This document shows, one piece after another, positions 32,267 to 40,609 of a DNA stretch of 64,000 bases. A model generated the notes under the pieces. It did no database searches. It was not told the origin of the DNA and saw only the letters and a list, made by a program, of their open reading frames with translations. Where the stretch lies: the NCBI GenBank assembly GCA_946223075.1, contig CAMILZ010000012.1, positions 1 through 64,000 of the forward strand, read 5' to 3'. The number at the start of each line of letters is the position of its first letter. Within the stretch, counting starts at the first letter, position 1. The stretch comes from an uncultured Dermabacteraceae bacterium. GTDB lineage: Bacteria; Actinomycetota; Actinomycetes; Actinomycetales; Dermabacteraceae. Made by a program: the position numbers and the translations under genes.

Positions 32267-33317
32267 GCGCGGTTCCCTTAGCGGCGTCGGCACGGAAGGT
32301 GCGGCCCATGACCGTATCGAAGTAGCGGGGTTCGAGGCCGCCGGCGGGGCGAATCGAGCGCACGTTCTTCTCGGTGACGATGTCGCCTGCGCGAACATCC
32401 TCGACCACGTACAGGGAGCGGCGAAGGCGCTGGCTCTCCGCCTCGCTCGCCACGGGGCCGATGTGCACATCGCCGATCGCGAGCCACGCTGCGTAGGACT
32501 CGTCGACAAGCGCCTTGAGCTCCTCGGGTTCGAGGGAGAAGTCGGAGTCGACTCCGCCGTCGGCGCGACGCAGGGTGACGTGCTTTTCCAAGATTGAGGC
32601 ACCGAAGGCTACGGCAGCGACGCTCACGCCGATGCCCTTGGTGTGGTCGGAAAGACCGCTCACGACGTTCCAGGTTTCGCGCAGAACCTCGATGGTGCGC
32701 AGGTTCGAGGCGTCCGCGGTTGCCGGGTAGGAGGACGTGCAGCCAAGAACGGCGATGTTGTCGTTGCCCTCAGCGCGAATCGTGGCCACGGCGAGGTCTA
32801 TGTCGGCGGCATTCGCGGCACCCGAGGAAAGAATGATCGGCTTACCCGTGCGCGCCACGGTGCGCAGAAGCGGAATATCGCCAATTTCAAGGGAGGCGAT
32901 CTTGTAGAGCTCAACGTCGAGGTCTTCGAGAAGATCCACGGCGGTGGCATCGAACGGACTCGAGAACGGCACTAGGCCGTGTTCGCGAGCGCGCTCGAAG
33001 ATCGCCTCGTGCCATTCCCACGGGGTGTGCGCTTCTTGGTACAGGCTGTAGAGATTGCGCCCGCCCCACAGGTCGTGGTCGGCGCTGATTTGGAAGGCGG
33101 GGCCATCGGCGTCGATCGTGATCGTGTCGGCCGTGTAGGTCTGAAGTTTGACCGCGGGGGCGCCGCTTTCGGCAATCGCATCGACGATCGCGAGGGCTCG
33201 GCCGAGATCGCCGTTGTGATTCCCGGACATTTCCGCAGCCACGAAGGGGCGGTGTCCGTGACCAATCGTGTGGTTGTTGAGTGTGAATGTTTTGGGTGCG
33301 GTCTGCTGTCGCGACAT
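32247..33317 (-). CDS. pseI: Pseudaminic acid synthase
   Basis: This NeuB-family enzyme condenses the 2,4-diacetamido sugar with phosphoenolpyruvate. It has the barrel landmarks FVAAEMSGNHNGDL, VKLQTYTADTITID, PFDATAVDLLEDL, YKIAS and EKHVTLRR, then a C-terminal SAF/antifreeze-like domain (from about residue 290). Length is 356. ENxNH/EMSGNHNGDL and DADG patterns fit PseI better than NeuB or LegI. It is transcribed opposite to pseG/H and the two genes overlap tail to tail by 20 bases. ATG 33317 is preferred over a second ATG 12 bases upstream. Confidence 0.9.
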   Translation of the reverse strand: MSRQQTAPKTFTLNNHTIGHGHRPFVAAEMSGNHNGDLGRALAIVDAIAESGAPAVKLQTYTADTITIDADGPAFQISADHDLWGGRNLYSLYQEAHTPWEWHEAIFERAREHGLVPFSSPFDATAVDLLEDLDVELYKIASLEIGDIPLLRTVARTGKPIILSSGAANAADIDLAVATIRAEGNDNIAVLGCTSSYPATADASNLRTIEVLRETWNVVSGLSDHTKGIGVSVAAVAFGASILEKHVTLRRADGGVDSDFSLEPEELKALVDESYAAWLAIGDVHIGPVASEAESQRLRRSLYVVEDVRAGDIVTEKNVRSIRPAGGLEPRYFDTVMGRTFRADAAKGTALSWDLI

Positions 33318-33350
33318 AGCCCCGATCATACAGTTGCAGATCGAGGAGTT

Positions 33351-34379
33351 CTAAGACTCGCGATCCGGCGCGAGGTGCTTGGCGGTGAGAGGCGCGGGCA
33401 AGCGATCGGTCTCCGGTAGCTTCGGCAGGGGGCTGGGCAAATGACTGAGGGGATGCTTGAGGAACGCCAAGGGGGAGTTGTGGGACCCCGCGTCTTGGGC
33501 GCCGTCGGGCCGCTTGACGATCCCGAGCACCGCCCCCGCCTTTCGAAGTGGCGCCCCGCCCCAATAGTCGAACCAGGGCCTTACCCGCCGTTTTTCCCAT
33601 CCGAGCAACTTGCGAAGCTCGGCTGGCTCGCGCATATTGTCGATGCCCAATTCTGCGAGCGCGATGCTTTCACGCTGCCCGGCCGCAGAGGCATCGAAAA
33701 ACTCGGGCCACACCTCTTGTGTGCGTGTGGAAACACTCGTACCAAGGGAGCCGACAGTCACGGGAGGGCCGTATATCTCGGTTGGAGTACCCTCGGCCGC
33801 GGCGTAGACCACGGCCGTGGAAAGCTGGTTCGACACCACGCGGTTCGCCGCGCGAGCGAGGGAGAGAATGCGGCCGAGAAAGTTCGGGTCGCGCCTATCG
33901 CCAGCGCTTACCACGTCATGGCCGTGCTCGCGCCACAAGCCCACGGTTGCGGGATCGGCCAGGTCTTCAGGGTGCACGCACACCACGGCGGGACCTTCTC
34001 GGCGCGCGAGCTCTTTCGCAAAACCGTCGTTGGCCTCATCGATTCTCACGAGGCGCGTGGAGTGCACGGGGAAAGCCACCGTTTTTCCGAGTGGCTTGAC
34101 CGGAACGCCCTGCGTGAGGGCGCTCAGGTACAGCCACGGCGAGCCGATCGCCGTGGTGGGGAACTCGTCGCTCCCCGGATCCCACGCGCGGGAATGGTGG
34201 CTCCACACGAGGCGGCGGGCTGTGCGGGGGAGTGTCGCGAAGTCGGAAAAATGTACGAGCGTGGGCGAGGCCACGGTCCAACCGTGCTGCACCAAACCGT
34301 TGATGTGCCTCACCGTTGGCTCGCCGACATAGCGCGCGAGTGCGGCGCTGTGCCCGTAGTAGTGATTTTGGATGTCCAT
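33351..34379 (-). CDS. Uncharacterised polysaccharide-locus protein, possible GT-B glycosyltransferase
   Basis: I do not recognise a named family. The 342 residues look like a soluble two-lobed enzyme: the second half has VVCVHPEDLADPATVG and NRVVSNQLSTAVVYAAAEGTPTEIYG, which resembles the nucleotide-sugar lobe of GT-B and polysialyltransferase-like proteins. The first lobe is histidine- and tryptophan-rich (NHYYGHSAAL, VWSHHSRAWD). The C-terminal 40 residues are Pro/Leu-rich. It follows the giant glycosyltransferase gene by five bases and is surely co-transcribed. Start ATG 34379 is set by that spacing. Confidence 0.65.
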   Translation of the reverse strand: MDIQNHYYGHSAALARYVGEPTVRHINGLVQHGWTVASPTLVHFSDFATLPRTARRLVWSHHSRAWDPGSDEFPTTAIGSPWLYLSALTQGVPVKPLGKTVAFPVHSTRLVRIDEANDGFAKELARREGPAVVCVHPEDLADPATVGLWREHGHDVVSAGDRRDPNFLGRILSLARAANRVVSNQLSTAVVYAAAEGTPTEIYGPPVTVGSLGTSVSTRTQEVWPEFFDASAAGQRESIALAELGIDNMREPAELRKLLGWEKRRVRPWFDYWGGAPLRKAGAVLGIVKRPDGAQDAGSHNSPLAFLKHPLSHLPSPLPKLPETDRLPAPLTAKHLAPDRES

Positions 34380-34384
34380 GGACG

Positions 34385-37300
34385 TTACGCGAAGATCTGA
34401 TGCCGCGATTCGGGAACCGTGAAGGGCACCAGATCGGCGGGGGAATGGGCGAGGCGGAACAGGCCCGATTCCACGTCCTGGAGCGTCTCTTCGTAACCGG
34501 GAACTTCGATCACGAAGGTGGGTTTGCCGAGCGCGGCCGATTCCCACAGCGAGGTGGAGAACGTGCCGACACTCATGTGGGACTTGCTCACGGTAACGAG
34601 GGTGTTCTCGGTGGCGATATCGACCTTGCCCTCGAGTCCTGCGGCGGCGATTTCTTTTCCGATGATGGCGCGCTGTGCCGGGTGGGGCGCGATCACGATT
34701 GAAAGCTCGGGTCGTTGCTCGACGATCTGCTTCACGAAGGCGAGGATCCGTCGGAGAACACGCGGTTGCGAAACCACGCACACGTCCCAGCAGGGCTCGG
34801 CATCGCCGACGGCTGCCCGCGCGGCCTCAAAGTCGCTCTGTTCGCGAGGCACGATCACGCTTTCGCGGTACACGTTGGTGCGCTCGGCCCACATCTTGGA
34901 CCATGCGTGGAAGCGGGTCGCGCCGTAGTGCGGGGTATCCCCGAACCAGAAGCTCGGCGCGTAGCGGCTCGTGAGCGCGTATTGGATGTCGCCCACGAGT
35001 GCACCGGAGCGCTGTGCGGCGTGCACGATGCCCGCTCGCCAGTGACTCGAGGCGATCATGACTTCCTCGGGCTGCACGCGCTCGAAGACCGGGGTGAAGA
35101 AGTCCCGTTCGAGCTGGAACTTCGCGAGGCGATTGCGCAAGTGATCGCCGAGGTCCACGCGCATGTCGAATGCTTTGCTGAGCGCTTCCTCGAAGGGGCG
35201 TGCGTCGACTTCCGGTACCCGCAGGTGGGACCAGCGCTGGCGCCAGTGGCGGCTCCACTCCGTGAACTCGGCGAAGGGATACACGAGGGGGGAGTCCTCA
35301 ACCCCGGGGTAACCATTGGCGTCGGCTTGGACCACGAACAGGGTGTTGTCGTTGACGAACGGGGCGGTGCGGTACCCGCTCTGCCCGCGGCGCACGTAGT
35401 CGAACACCACGGTCTTCGCGTGCGGGGCCGTCGTGAGACGCTTCGGGCCGTCGTAACCGGCCTTCACCGTGGTACCGATCGCATCCGCGGCTCCCCACAG
35501 GCCGAGTGCCTCCGCGAGCTGAATCACGAGGGCGGAGCGACCGAGTTCCCACAGGTAGTCACCGCTTCTGGTGGTGATGTCGAAAAGGCCGAATTCGCGT
35601 TCGGCTTCGCACAGGCGATCAAAGAATTCGCCGTAGGTGAAGGGGGAGGAGACGGTGCGGGTCGAAAGCCCGTCCCGGAGCCTCACCTGGTCGTATTCGC
35701 CTCGCATGAGCACCGAAGGGGCGTGCGTGAGGGTGCCGGCCTTGACCTCAACGGCGCCGGCGGTGTTCACCGGGGTGCCAAAGTTATCGGTGCCGCCGGT
35801 CACCGGGAACCAGGGGTGCGTGCCGATCTCGCGATGGGGGGCAATGGGCTCCTTGACGGCAACGGCATTGCGCAGCAACTTCATGCCCGATCCCGCATAC
35901 GACTTCGCGATGTTCGTCGCGCTCGTCAAAACCTTGTTGGAGAGGCCCAGCGTTTTGCCAAATTCACGAAGTCCGTTGCTGAGGCCACCGTCGGCCTTAG
36001 CGGGCCGAGCTGAACCGGCCGGTGCTGAATTTACCTCCGGCTCACTCACCTCCGCGGTTTTTGCGGGCGGGGTTGGGTTGGTTGCGGGGGTGGTGGGCGT
36101 GATCGACTGGATGGGTTGGTCTTTCGTGCCCGACGCTTGCAGGTGTTTTTTGAGTTCCGTGGCGACCTGGCGTGCCTTCCACGAGACGGCCTCGGCGCCT
36201 TTGTCAACAAAGCTTGCGAGGGCTTTTGGCGTGGTCGACCACGACACGTGCTGGGCTCCGCCCTGGGCGGCGTGCAGAACATCCACGGGGGTGTAATCGG
36301 CATCGCGGCGCAAGTGCCCAAAAATCTTGAGCTCGTGACGAGTCGTGGTGTGTCCGAGGTAGTGGCGTTCCTTCGAACCGGGTGCCGGGGCGTAGGAGAT
36401 GGCTTCTTTGCCGAAGGCGGGGAACTGAATCAGAGTCTCGCGCGTGGCCTTCCCGGTTTTTTCTCGCTTAGACGTGCGCTGCTTGACCGTTGGTGTTGTC
36501 ACGCGTTCGGAGTTATCGATCTGCACATCGTGCAGTGGAGCATCGCCCGTGACGGTGATGTGGTGGTAGCGCGAAAGTCTCCGCCACTTCACCCGGTGGC
36601 TGACCTGCTCTGTGGAGATGGGTTCCTCGCCGCTCACAGCGAAGGCTTCGGTGAGGTCAATCGACCTTCCGTGGGGGCCGAGGAATTCTTCGTAGCGCTT
36701 GCCCACCGCTTCTTGCGAGAAGTGCGCGTCGTAGCGCTCGCGGCCCGCGGCACCGAAACGCTTGCGCATGGAAGCATCGGCACTCAGTTCGCCGAGCCGC
36801 TCCGCGAGGAGGTCAACATCGAGCAAGGGAATCAGGAAGCCACTGCGGCCATCCTCGATGGCTTCTCGTGCGCCGAAGTCAAAGTCGTAGGCGACCACGG
36901 GCAGCGAATGGCTCATCGACTCGAGCAGGGGATAGGGGAAACCCTCGGAAAGCGAGGTCATGAGCACGATGTCCGCTTCGGAGTACACGTCCTGTTCGGA
37001 TCCGTACCCGCAAATGTTCACGCGGTCGGTGAGCCCGAGCTGTGCGATTTCCTCGCGCACAGCGCTTACGTAGGGGTTGAGCGGGTGCGCCGAGCCCCAA
37101 AGGCTAAGCCGCACTGAATCATCATTGATCTTCGCGAGGGCGCGCACGGCATCCAACTGGTTCTTGCGGTGTTGCAGGGATGCCGGGAGCACGATGTTGA
37201 CGCCCTCGTGTGCCACGCGCGGAATCGCCGTTTTCCCTTCGCCGGGGAAGTTCGGGATGAACACGACGTTGGATTCGCCGAAAAGGTCGAGGAACTGCGC

Positions 37301-37822
37301 GCGTAGGCCATCGGCCACGGTCTGCAATCGGTCGATGCTGCGGCGCACCGACTTCAGGGGCTCCCACAGCTCCTTGTGGTGGGCGTAGTCGCCGTGAATC
37401 TGGAGAACGGTTTTCGGGTGACGCTCGGCGTCTCCGAGCGCGTATTGGAAGGCGAGAACCTGGGCGGGGTTCGTGAACACGATCGTGTCGTTCTCGTCGA
37501 GCACGTCGTTGAGCTGACGCAGAACCGCGACCTGGTTGGCGGTGAAGGAAAAGCGCAGGGCACCCAAATTTCCCGAGTACTCGGGGTAGACGCCGCGGTG
37601 AAGGAGGGAGCCGCCGTCAGCCGGCAGTGCTCGCACGGTAAAGGCAGGAATGGACTCATTCAAGGGCCACGTTGGCAGCATTCGCTCCCACACGTTGCCG
37701 CCGCCCAGAAAGGCCATCACCGCGACGGGGTAGCCCGTTTGATGCAGGCCGTTCGCGAGCTGCACCACCGATTTGTGGTAACCCGTTGGCCCCGCCAACT
37801 CGTTCGTACAAATCAGAATCAT
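34385..37822 (-). CDS. Giant multidomain glycosyltransferase (GT4 plus capsule-type C-terminal domain)
   Basis: This 1145-residue protein seems to join at least two transferase units. Residues 1-385 are a GT4-type GT-B enzyme with the ExxxxxxxE motif (Glu293 in SEGFPYP, Glu301 in LLESMSHS). A middle part of about 200 residues has no clear match, followed by a Thr/Pro/Glu linker at about 590-640. Residues 700-1145 look like capsule-type or polysialyltransferase-like transferases (TVVFDYVRRGQSGY, ASSHWRAG, VIAPHPAQR, VGTFSTSLWESAALGKPTFVIE). There are no membrane segments. It probably builds the polysaccharide exported by the Wzm/Wzt pair and may add pseudaminic acid; that is inference. Confidence 0.8.
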   Translation of the reverse strand: MILICTNELAGPTGYHKSVVQLANGLHQTGYPVAVMAFLGGGNVWERMLPTWPLNESIPAFTVRALPADGGSLLHRGVYPEYSGNLGALRFSFTANQVAVLRQLNDVLDENDTIVFTNPAQVLAFQYALGDAERHPKTVLQIHGDYAHHKELWEPLKSVRRSIDRLQTVADGLRAQFLDLFGESNVVFIPNFPGEGKTAIPRVAHEGVNIVLPASLQHRKNQLDAVRALAKINDDSVRLSLWGSAHPLNPYVSAVREEIAQLGLTDRVNICGYGSEQDVYSEADIVLMTSLSEGFPYPLLESMSHSLPVVAYDFDFGAREAIEDGRSGFLIPLLDVDLLAERLGELSADASMRKRFGAAGRERYDAHFSQEAVGKRYEEFLGPHGRSIDLTEAFAVSGEEPISTEQVSHRVKWRRLSRYHHITVTGDAPLHDVQIDNSERVTTPTVKQRTSKREKTGKATRETLIQFPAFGKEAISYAPAPGSKERHYLGHTTTRHELKIFGHLRRDADYTPVDVLHAAQGGAQHVSWSTTPKALASFVDKGAEAVSWKARQVATELKKHLQASGTKDQPIQSITPTTPATNPTPPAKTAEVSEPEVNSAPAGSARPAKADGGLSNGLREFGKTLGLSNKVLTSATNIAKSYAGSGMKLLRNAVAVKEPIAPHREIGTHPWFPVTGGTDNFGTPVNTAGAVEVKAGTLTHAPSVLMRGEYDQVRLRDGLSTRTVSSPFTYGEFFDRLCEAEREFGLFDITTRSGDYLWELGRSALVIQLAEALGLWGAADAIGTTVKAGYDGPKRLTTAPHAKTVVFDYVRRGQSGYRTAPFVNDNTLFVVQADANGYPGVEDSPLVYPFAEFTEWSRHWRQRWSHLRVPEVDARPFEEALSKAFDMRVDLGDHLRNRLAKFQLERDFFTPVFERVQPEEVMIASSHWRAGIVHAAQRSGALVGDIQYALTSRYAPSFWFGDTPHYGATRFHAWSKMWAERTNVYRESVIVPREQSDFEAARAAVGDAEPCWDVCVVSQPRVLRRILAFVKQIVEQRPELSIVIAPHPAQRAIIGKEIAAAGLEGKVDIATENTLVTVSKSHMSVGTFSTSLWESAALGKPTFVIEVPGYEETLQDVESGLFRLAHSPADLVPFTVPESRHQIFA
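36129..36143 (+). repeat. Variant of the short scattered motif
   Basis: CCCGACGCTTGCAGG lies in codons just before the disordered linker of the giant glycosyltransferase and differs from the core by one base at its start. Confidence 0.4.
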
Positions 37823-37848
37823 GTTTCGCTACCTACCCATGCGGTGTT

Positions 37849-38643
37849 CTAAATCCTGGACTTCCTGAGCGCAGCCGAGGAGCTACGCATCAGGTACCAG
37901 GCGGCCCTCCATCGTGGCACGTTTTCTTGTTCGCGCAGAACACGCCACACCGCTCGGATGGCCCGGAGTCGATCGTCGGAGTGCGAGCCCTTCTGCTCGG
38001 CGCGGTAAAGCGCGAGGGGTTCTTCAACTCCGCGCGCAGCCCCAAACTTCCGAGTGATCTCGAGCCACAGAGCCCAATCTTCCGCACCTGAGCGATCGGC
38101 CATCGTCACTGGGCCGGTGATCGAGAGGTTGACCATGGCGGTGAGGTTGCCGATCTTGTTGCCCGCGAGGAGGTCCGCATGTGTGAGTTTTGGAGGTACG
38201 GACACCAGGCGCCCTTCCGGGGTGAAGTCTGCGGCGCCCTTGTGAAAGTCCGGTGCGATTCGGTGGTAGGAGCTGTAGATCAGTGGGGCTCCCGTGCGCT
38301 CGGCGCATTCGAGTTGGCGTTCGAGTTTATGTTCGAGCCACATGTCGTCCGCATCGCAAAAGGCCAGGTAGCTCCCCTTCGCGGTGGCGATCCCGGTATT
38401 GCGCGCCGCCGCGGGCCCTCCGCTTTTCGCCCTGCGGGCGAGGCGCACGCGATCGTCGGTCTGCGCGAGGTGTTCGGCAATCTCCGCCGAGCTATCACTC
38501 GAGCCGTCGTCGACAACGATGAGCTCGAGATCCCGTATCGATTGGCTTAGAACGCTTATCATCGACTGGTGTAGGGTCACAGTGCCGTTAAAGACCGGCA
38601 TGATGACACTCACGAGCGGCGTCGACGGGTCACGGTGGTTCAC
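37849..38643 (-). CDS. Family 2 glycosyltransferase
   Basis: A GT-A fold is clear: PLVSVIMPVFNG, LELIVVDDGSSDSS, ARNTGIATAKGSYLAFCDADD (the DxD), and EDWALWL as the likely catalytic region. I set the start at the GTG 38643 (MNHRDPSTP), which lies eight bases after a TAGAAT -10, consistent with a leaderless mRNA; an ATG at 38700 would add 19 residues without a ribosome site. The gene precedes the giant glycosyltransferase in the same direction with a 26-base gap. Confidence 0.85.
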   Translation of the reverse strand: MNHRDPSTPLVSVIMPVFNGTVTLHQSMISVLSQSIRDLELIVVDDGSSDSSAEIAEHLAQTDDRVRLARRAKSGGPAAARNTGIATAKGSYLAFCDADDMWLEHKLERQLECAERTGAPLIYSSYHRIAPDFHKGAADFTPEGRLVSVPPKLTHADLLAGNKIGNLTAMVNLSITGPVTMADRSGAEDWALWLEITRKFGAARGVEEPLALYRAEQKGSHSDDRLRAIRAVWRVLREQENVPRWRAAWYLMRSSSAALRKSRI

Positions 38644-38706
38644 ACCGACAGATTCTAGCGAACAGGACTCGAGAAAAATGAGACGCAATATCAGGCCCAT
38701 AGGAGC

Positions 38707-39639
38707 ATGATTTTGGCTGAGACCAAGCCCCCAGTGGAGTTATCTCCACGACTGAGTTCTGCTGAGGCCGCGAAGCTTGCGAGTGAATCGGGCCTGAGGG
38801 AGATGGGCGTTCGACCCCCTCTCGGTCGCTACATCGCTCAGGTGTGGCAGCGTCGTTCCTTTATTTGGCACCTCTCCGCCTCCCGTGCCTATTCCCGGAA
38901 TCAAGGCTCGTATCTCGGGCAGGCCTGGGCGATTCTGCGCCCGATCTTGGACGCGGGCATCTACGTGGTCATCTTCGGCTTTCTTTTTCACGGGAGCGCG
39001 CCGGGTATCGATAACCGCGCGGCCTTCATCACGATCGGGACGTTTAGCTACACGCTTTTCCAGACCTCGGTGATGTCGGGCATCAACTCGATACCCACGA
39101 ACATGCAGCTGATTCGCTCGCACCGCTTCCCGCGTGCGATCGTTCCCCTGGCCTCGGTCATGACCGAAGTCGTGCTGTTCGCGCCTATCCTTGTCGCCAT
39201 GATGATCGTGACCATGGTCACTGGTCTGCTCCCTGGCATGGGCCTCGTGGTCCCCACATGGTCGTGGTTGCTGCTCCCCTTTGCAGCCATACTTTTGGCG
39301 ACATTCTCCGCTGGCGTGACCATGTTCTTTGCTCGCCTCGGCGCGCGTGCCCCGGACATTGCGAATGCCTTGCCGTTCTTCCTGACCCTCGGGCGTTATG
39401 CCTCCGGCGGCATGTTCCTTTTGAGCGCCATGGTTCCCGACAGCATGTGGATCAAGCCGATCCTTTTGCATCAGCCGCTCACTGTGTACCTCGACCTTTT
39501 CCGCGCCGTCTTCGGCAACGAGGCCCTGATCCCCATGACACCGATGCTCTGGTTCGAGGCTATTGCGTGGGCCGTGGGAGCTTTCGCGATCGGCTTTGTG
39601 TTCTTCTGGCGAGTCGAGGAGACGTACGGACGTGACTGA
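38707..39639 (+). CDS. Polysaccharide ABC exporter permease (Wzm/TagG type)
   Basis: This ABC-2 membrane subunit of 310 residues has six hydrophobic segments after a 75-residue cytosolic arm. The early segment SRAYSRNQGSYLGQAWAILRPILDAGIYV is the conserved entry of TagG/RfbA permeases. It exports lipid-linked polysaccharide together with the next gene. ATG 38707 has TAGGAGC in front. It is divergent from the glycosyltransferase genes. Confidence 0.9.
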   Translation: MILAETKPPVELSPRLSSAEAAKLASESGLREMGVRPPLGRYIAQVWQRRSFIWHLSASRAYSRNQGSYLGQAWAILRPILDAGIYVVIFGFLFHGSAPGIDNRAAFITIGTFSYTLFQTSVMSGINSIPTNMQLIRSHRFPRAIVPLASVMTEVVLFAPILVAMMIVTMVTGLLPGMGLVVPTWSWLLLPFAAILLATFSAGVTMFFARLGARAPDIANALPFFLTLGRYASGGMFLLSAMVPDSMWIKPILLHQPLTVYLDLFRAVFGNEALIPMTPMLWFEAIAWAVGAFAIGFVFFWRVEETYGRD

Positions 39640-40492
39640 GGATATTGACTTCGAAATTGACCCGAGCACTCTTCCGAAGAAGGTCGAGCGCAAGCCGCTT
39701 GGGCCGCCGTCGGTTATCGCCGACGACCTGTACATCACCTATCGCGTGTTCGGCGGTCGTCGTGGCGGCACGGCGAAGCAACGCAAGAGCCTGTGGGATA
39801 AAGCGATCAGCCTCGGGCGTCCCAGCACGGGCCCCATTACTCACGTTCCCGCCGTCAAGGGCGTGTCGTTCGTGGCCCACCACGGTGAATCCGTAGCGAT
39901 CCTGGGCACGAACGGTTCGGGTAAATCCACGCTTTTGCGCGCGATTGCTGGGCTCCTCCCCCCAACCGAGGGCCGCGTGTACACGTCGGCGGAGCCGGAG
40001 CTTCTTGGTGTCAACGCCGCGATGCTTCCGCGCCTCACCGGTGAGCGCAACATCATGATCGGCGGGCTCGCCCTCGGCCTCTCGTCCAAAGAGGTGCGAG
40101 AGAGCGTTCAGCACGTGGCGGACTTTGCCGAGCTCGGCGACTTCCTCTACCTGCCGATGACCTCGTATTCCTCGGGCATGGCCTCGCGCTTGCGGTTCGC
40201 GATTTCGACGATTCGCAGCCCCGAGATCCTCATGATCGACGAGGCGCTCGCGACGGGCGATGCCTCCTTCCGCAAGAAGAGCATGGCGAGGATCGAGGAG
40301 ATTCGCGAGTCCGCGGGCACCGTGTTTTTCGTGTCGCACTCTCTCGCGTCTGTGCGCGCGATGTGCACCCGTGCCCTTTGGATCGAAAAGGGCGTGCTCG
40401 TAGCCGACGGTGATGTGGATGAGGTTGCCGACGCCTACCAGGAGTTCGTAGATCGCCGCACGAATGCGTCGTCAGGCGCCAACCTGAAGTAA
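39632..40492 (+). CDS. Polysaccharide ABC exporter ATP-binding protein (Wzt/TagH type)
   Basis: The ATPase partner has Walker A GTNGSGKST, the TagH-type signature YSSGMASRLRFAIS, Walker B ILMIDEALATGD and the switch His in FFVSHS. At 286 residues it lacks the C-terminal carbohydrate-binding domain of long Wzt proteins, so it belongs to the short class. GTG 39632 overlaps the permease stop by eight bases. The N-terminal 30 residues are acidic. Confidence 0.9.
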   Translation: MTEDIDFEIDPSTLPKKVERKPLGPPSVIADDLYITYRVFGGRRGGTAKQRKSLWDKAISLGRPSTGPITHVPAVKGVSFVAHHGESVAILGTNGSGKSTLLRAIAGLLPPTEGRVYTSAEPELLGVNAAMLPRLTGERNIMIGGLALGLSSKEVRESVQHVADFAELGDFLYLPMTSYSSGMASRLRFAISTIRSPEILMIDEALATGDASFRKKSMARIEEIRESAGTVFFVSHSLASVRAMCTRALWIEKGVLVADGDVDEVADAYQEFVDRRTNASSGANLK

Positions 40493-40545
40493 GGCGCCTG
40501 CCCCGCCCCGTCTGGCCCATCCGCCCGCCGAACCCCCTGAAGTTC

Positions 40546-40609
40546 AAGGTGTAGAAAAACGACGTTGTGCCCCGTTTCAAGGGGTTGCCTAGCCTCTTTT
40601 CTCCACCCT
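40546..40609. repeat. 64-bp palindromic element, copy C
   Basis: It starts AAGGTGTAGAAAAACGACG and ends CTCTTTTCTCCACCCT, with a central CCCCGTTTCAAGGGG. It lies between convergent genes and supplies the last codons (RVEKRG and stop) of the phosphotransferase on the minus strand. Confidence 0.9.

Noticed and set aside
27782..33317. Legionaminic acid or sialic acid pathway
   Set aside because: The first enzyme is the PseB inverting dehydratase type and a PseG hydrolase is fused to a PseH-like domain; no NeuC-like epimerase or LegB/LegG signature is present.
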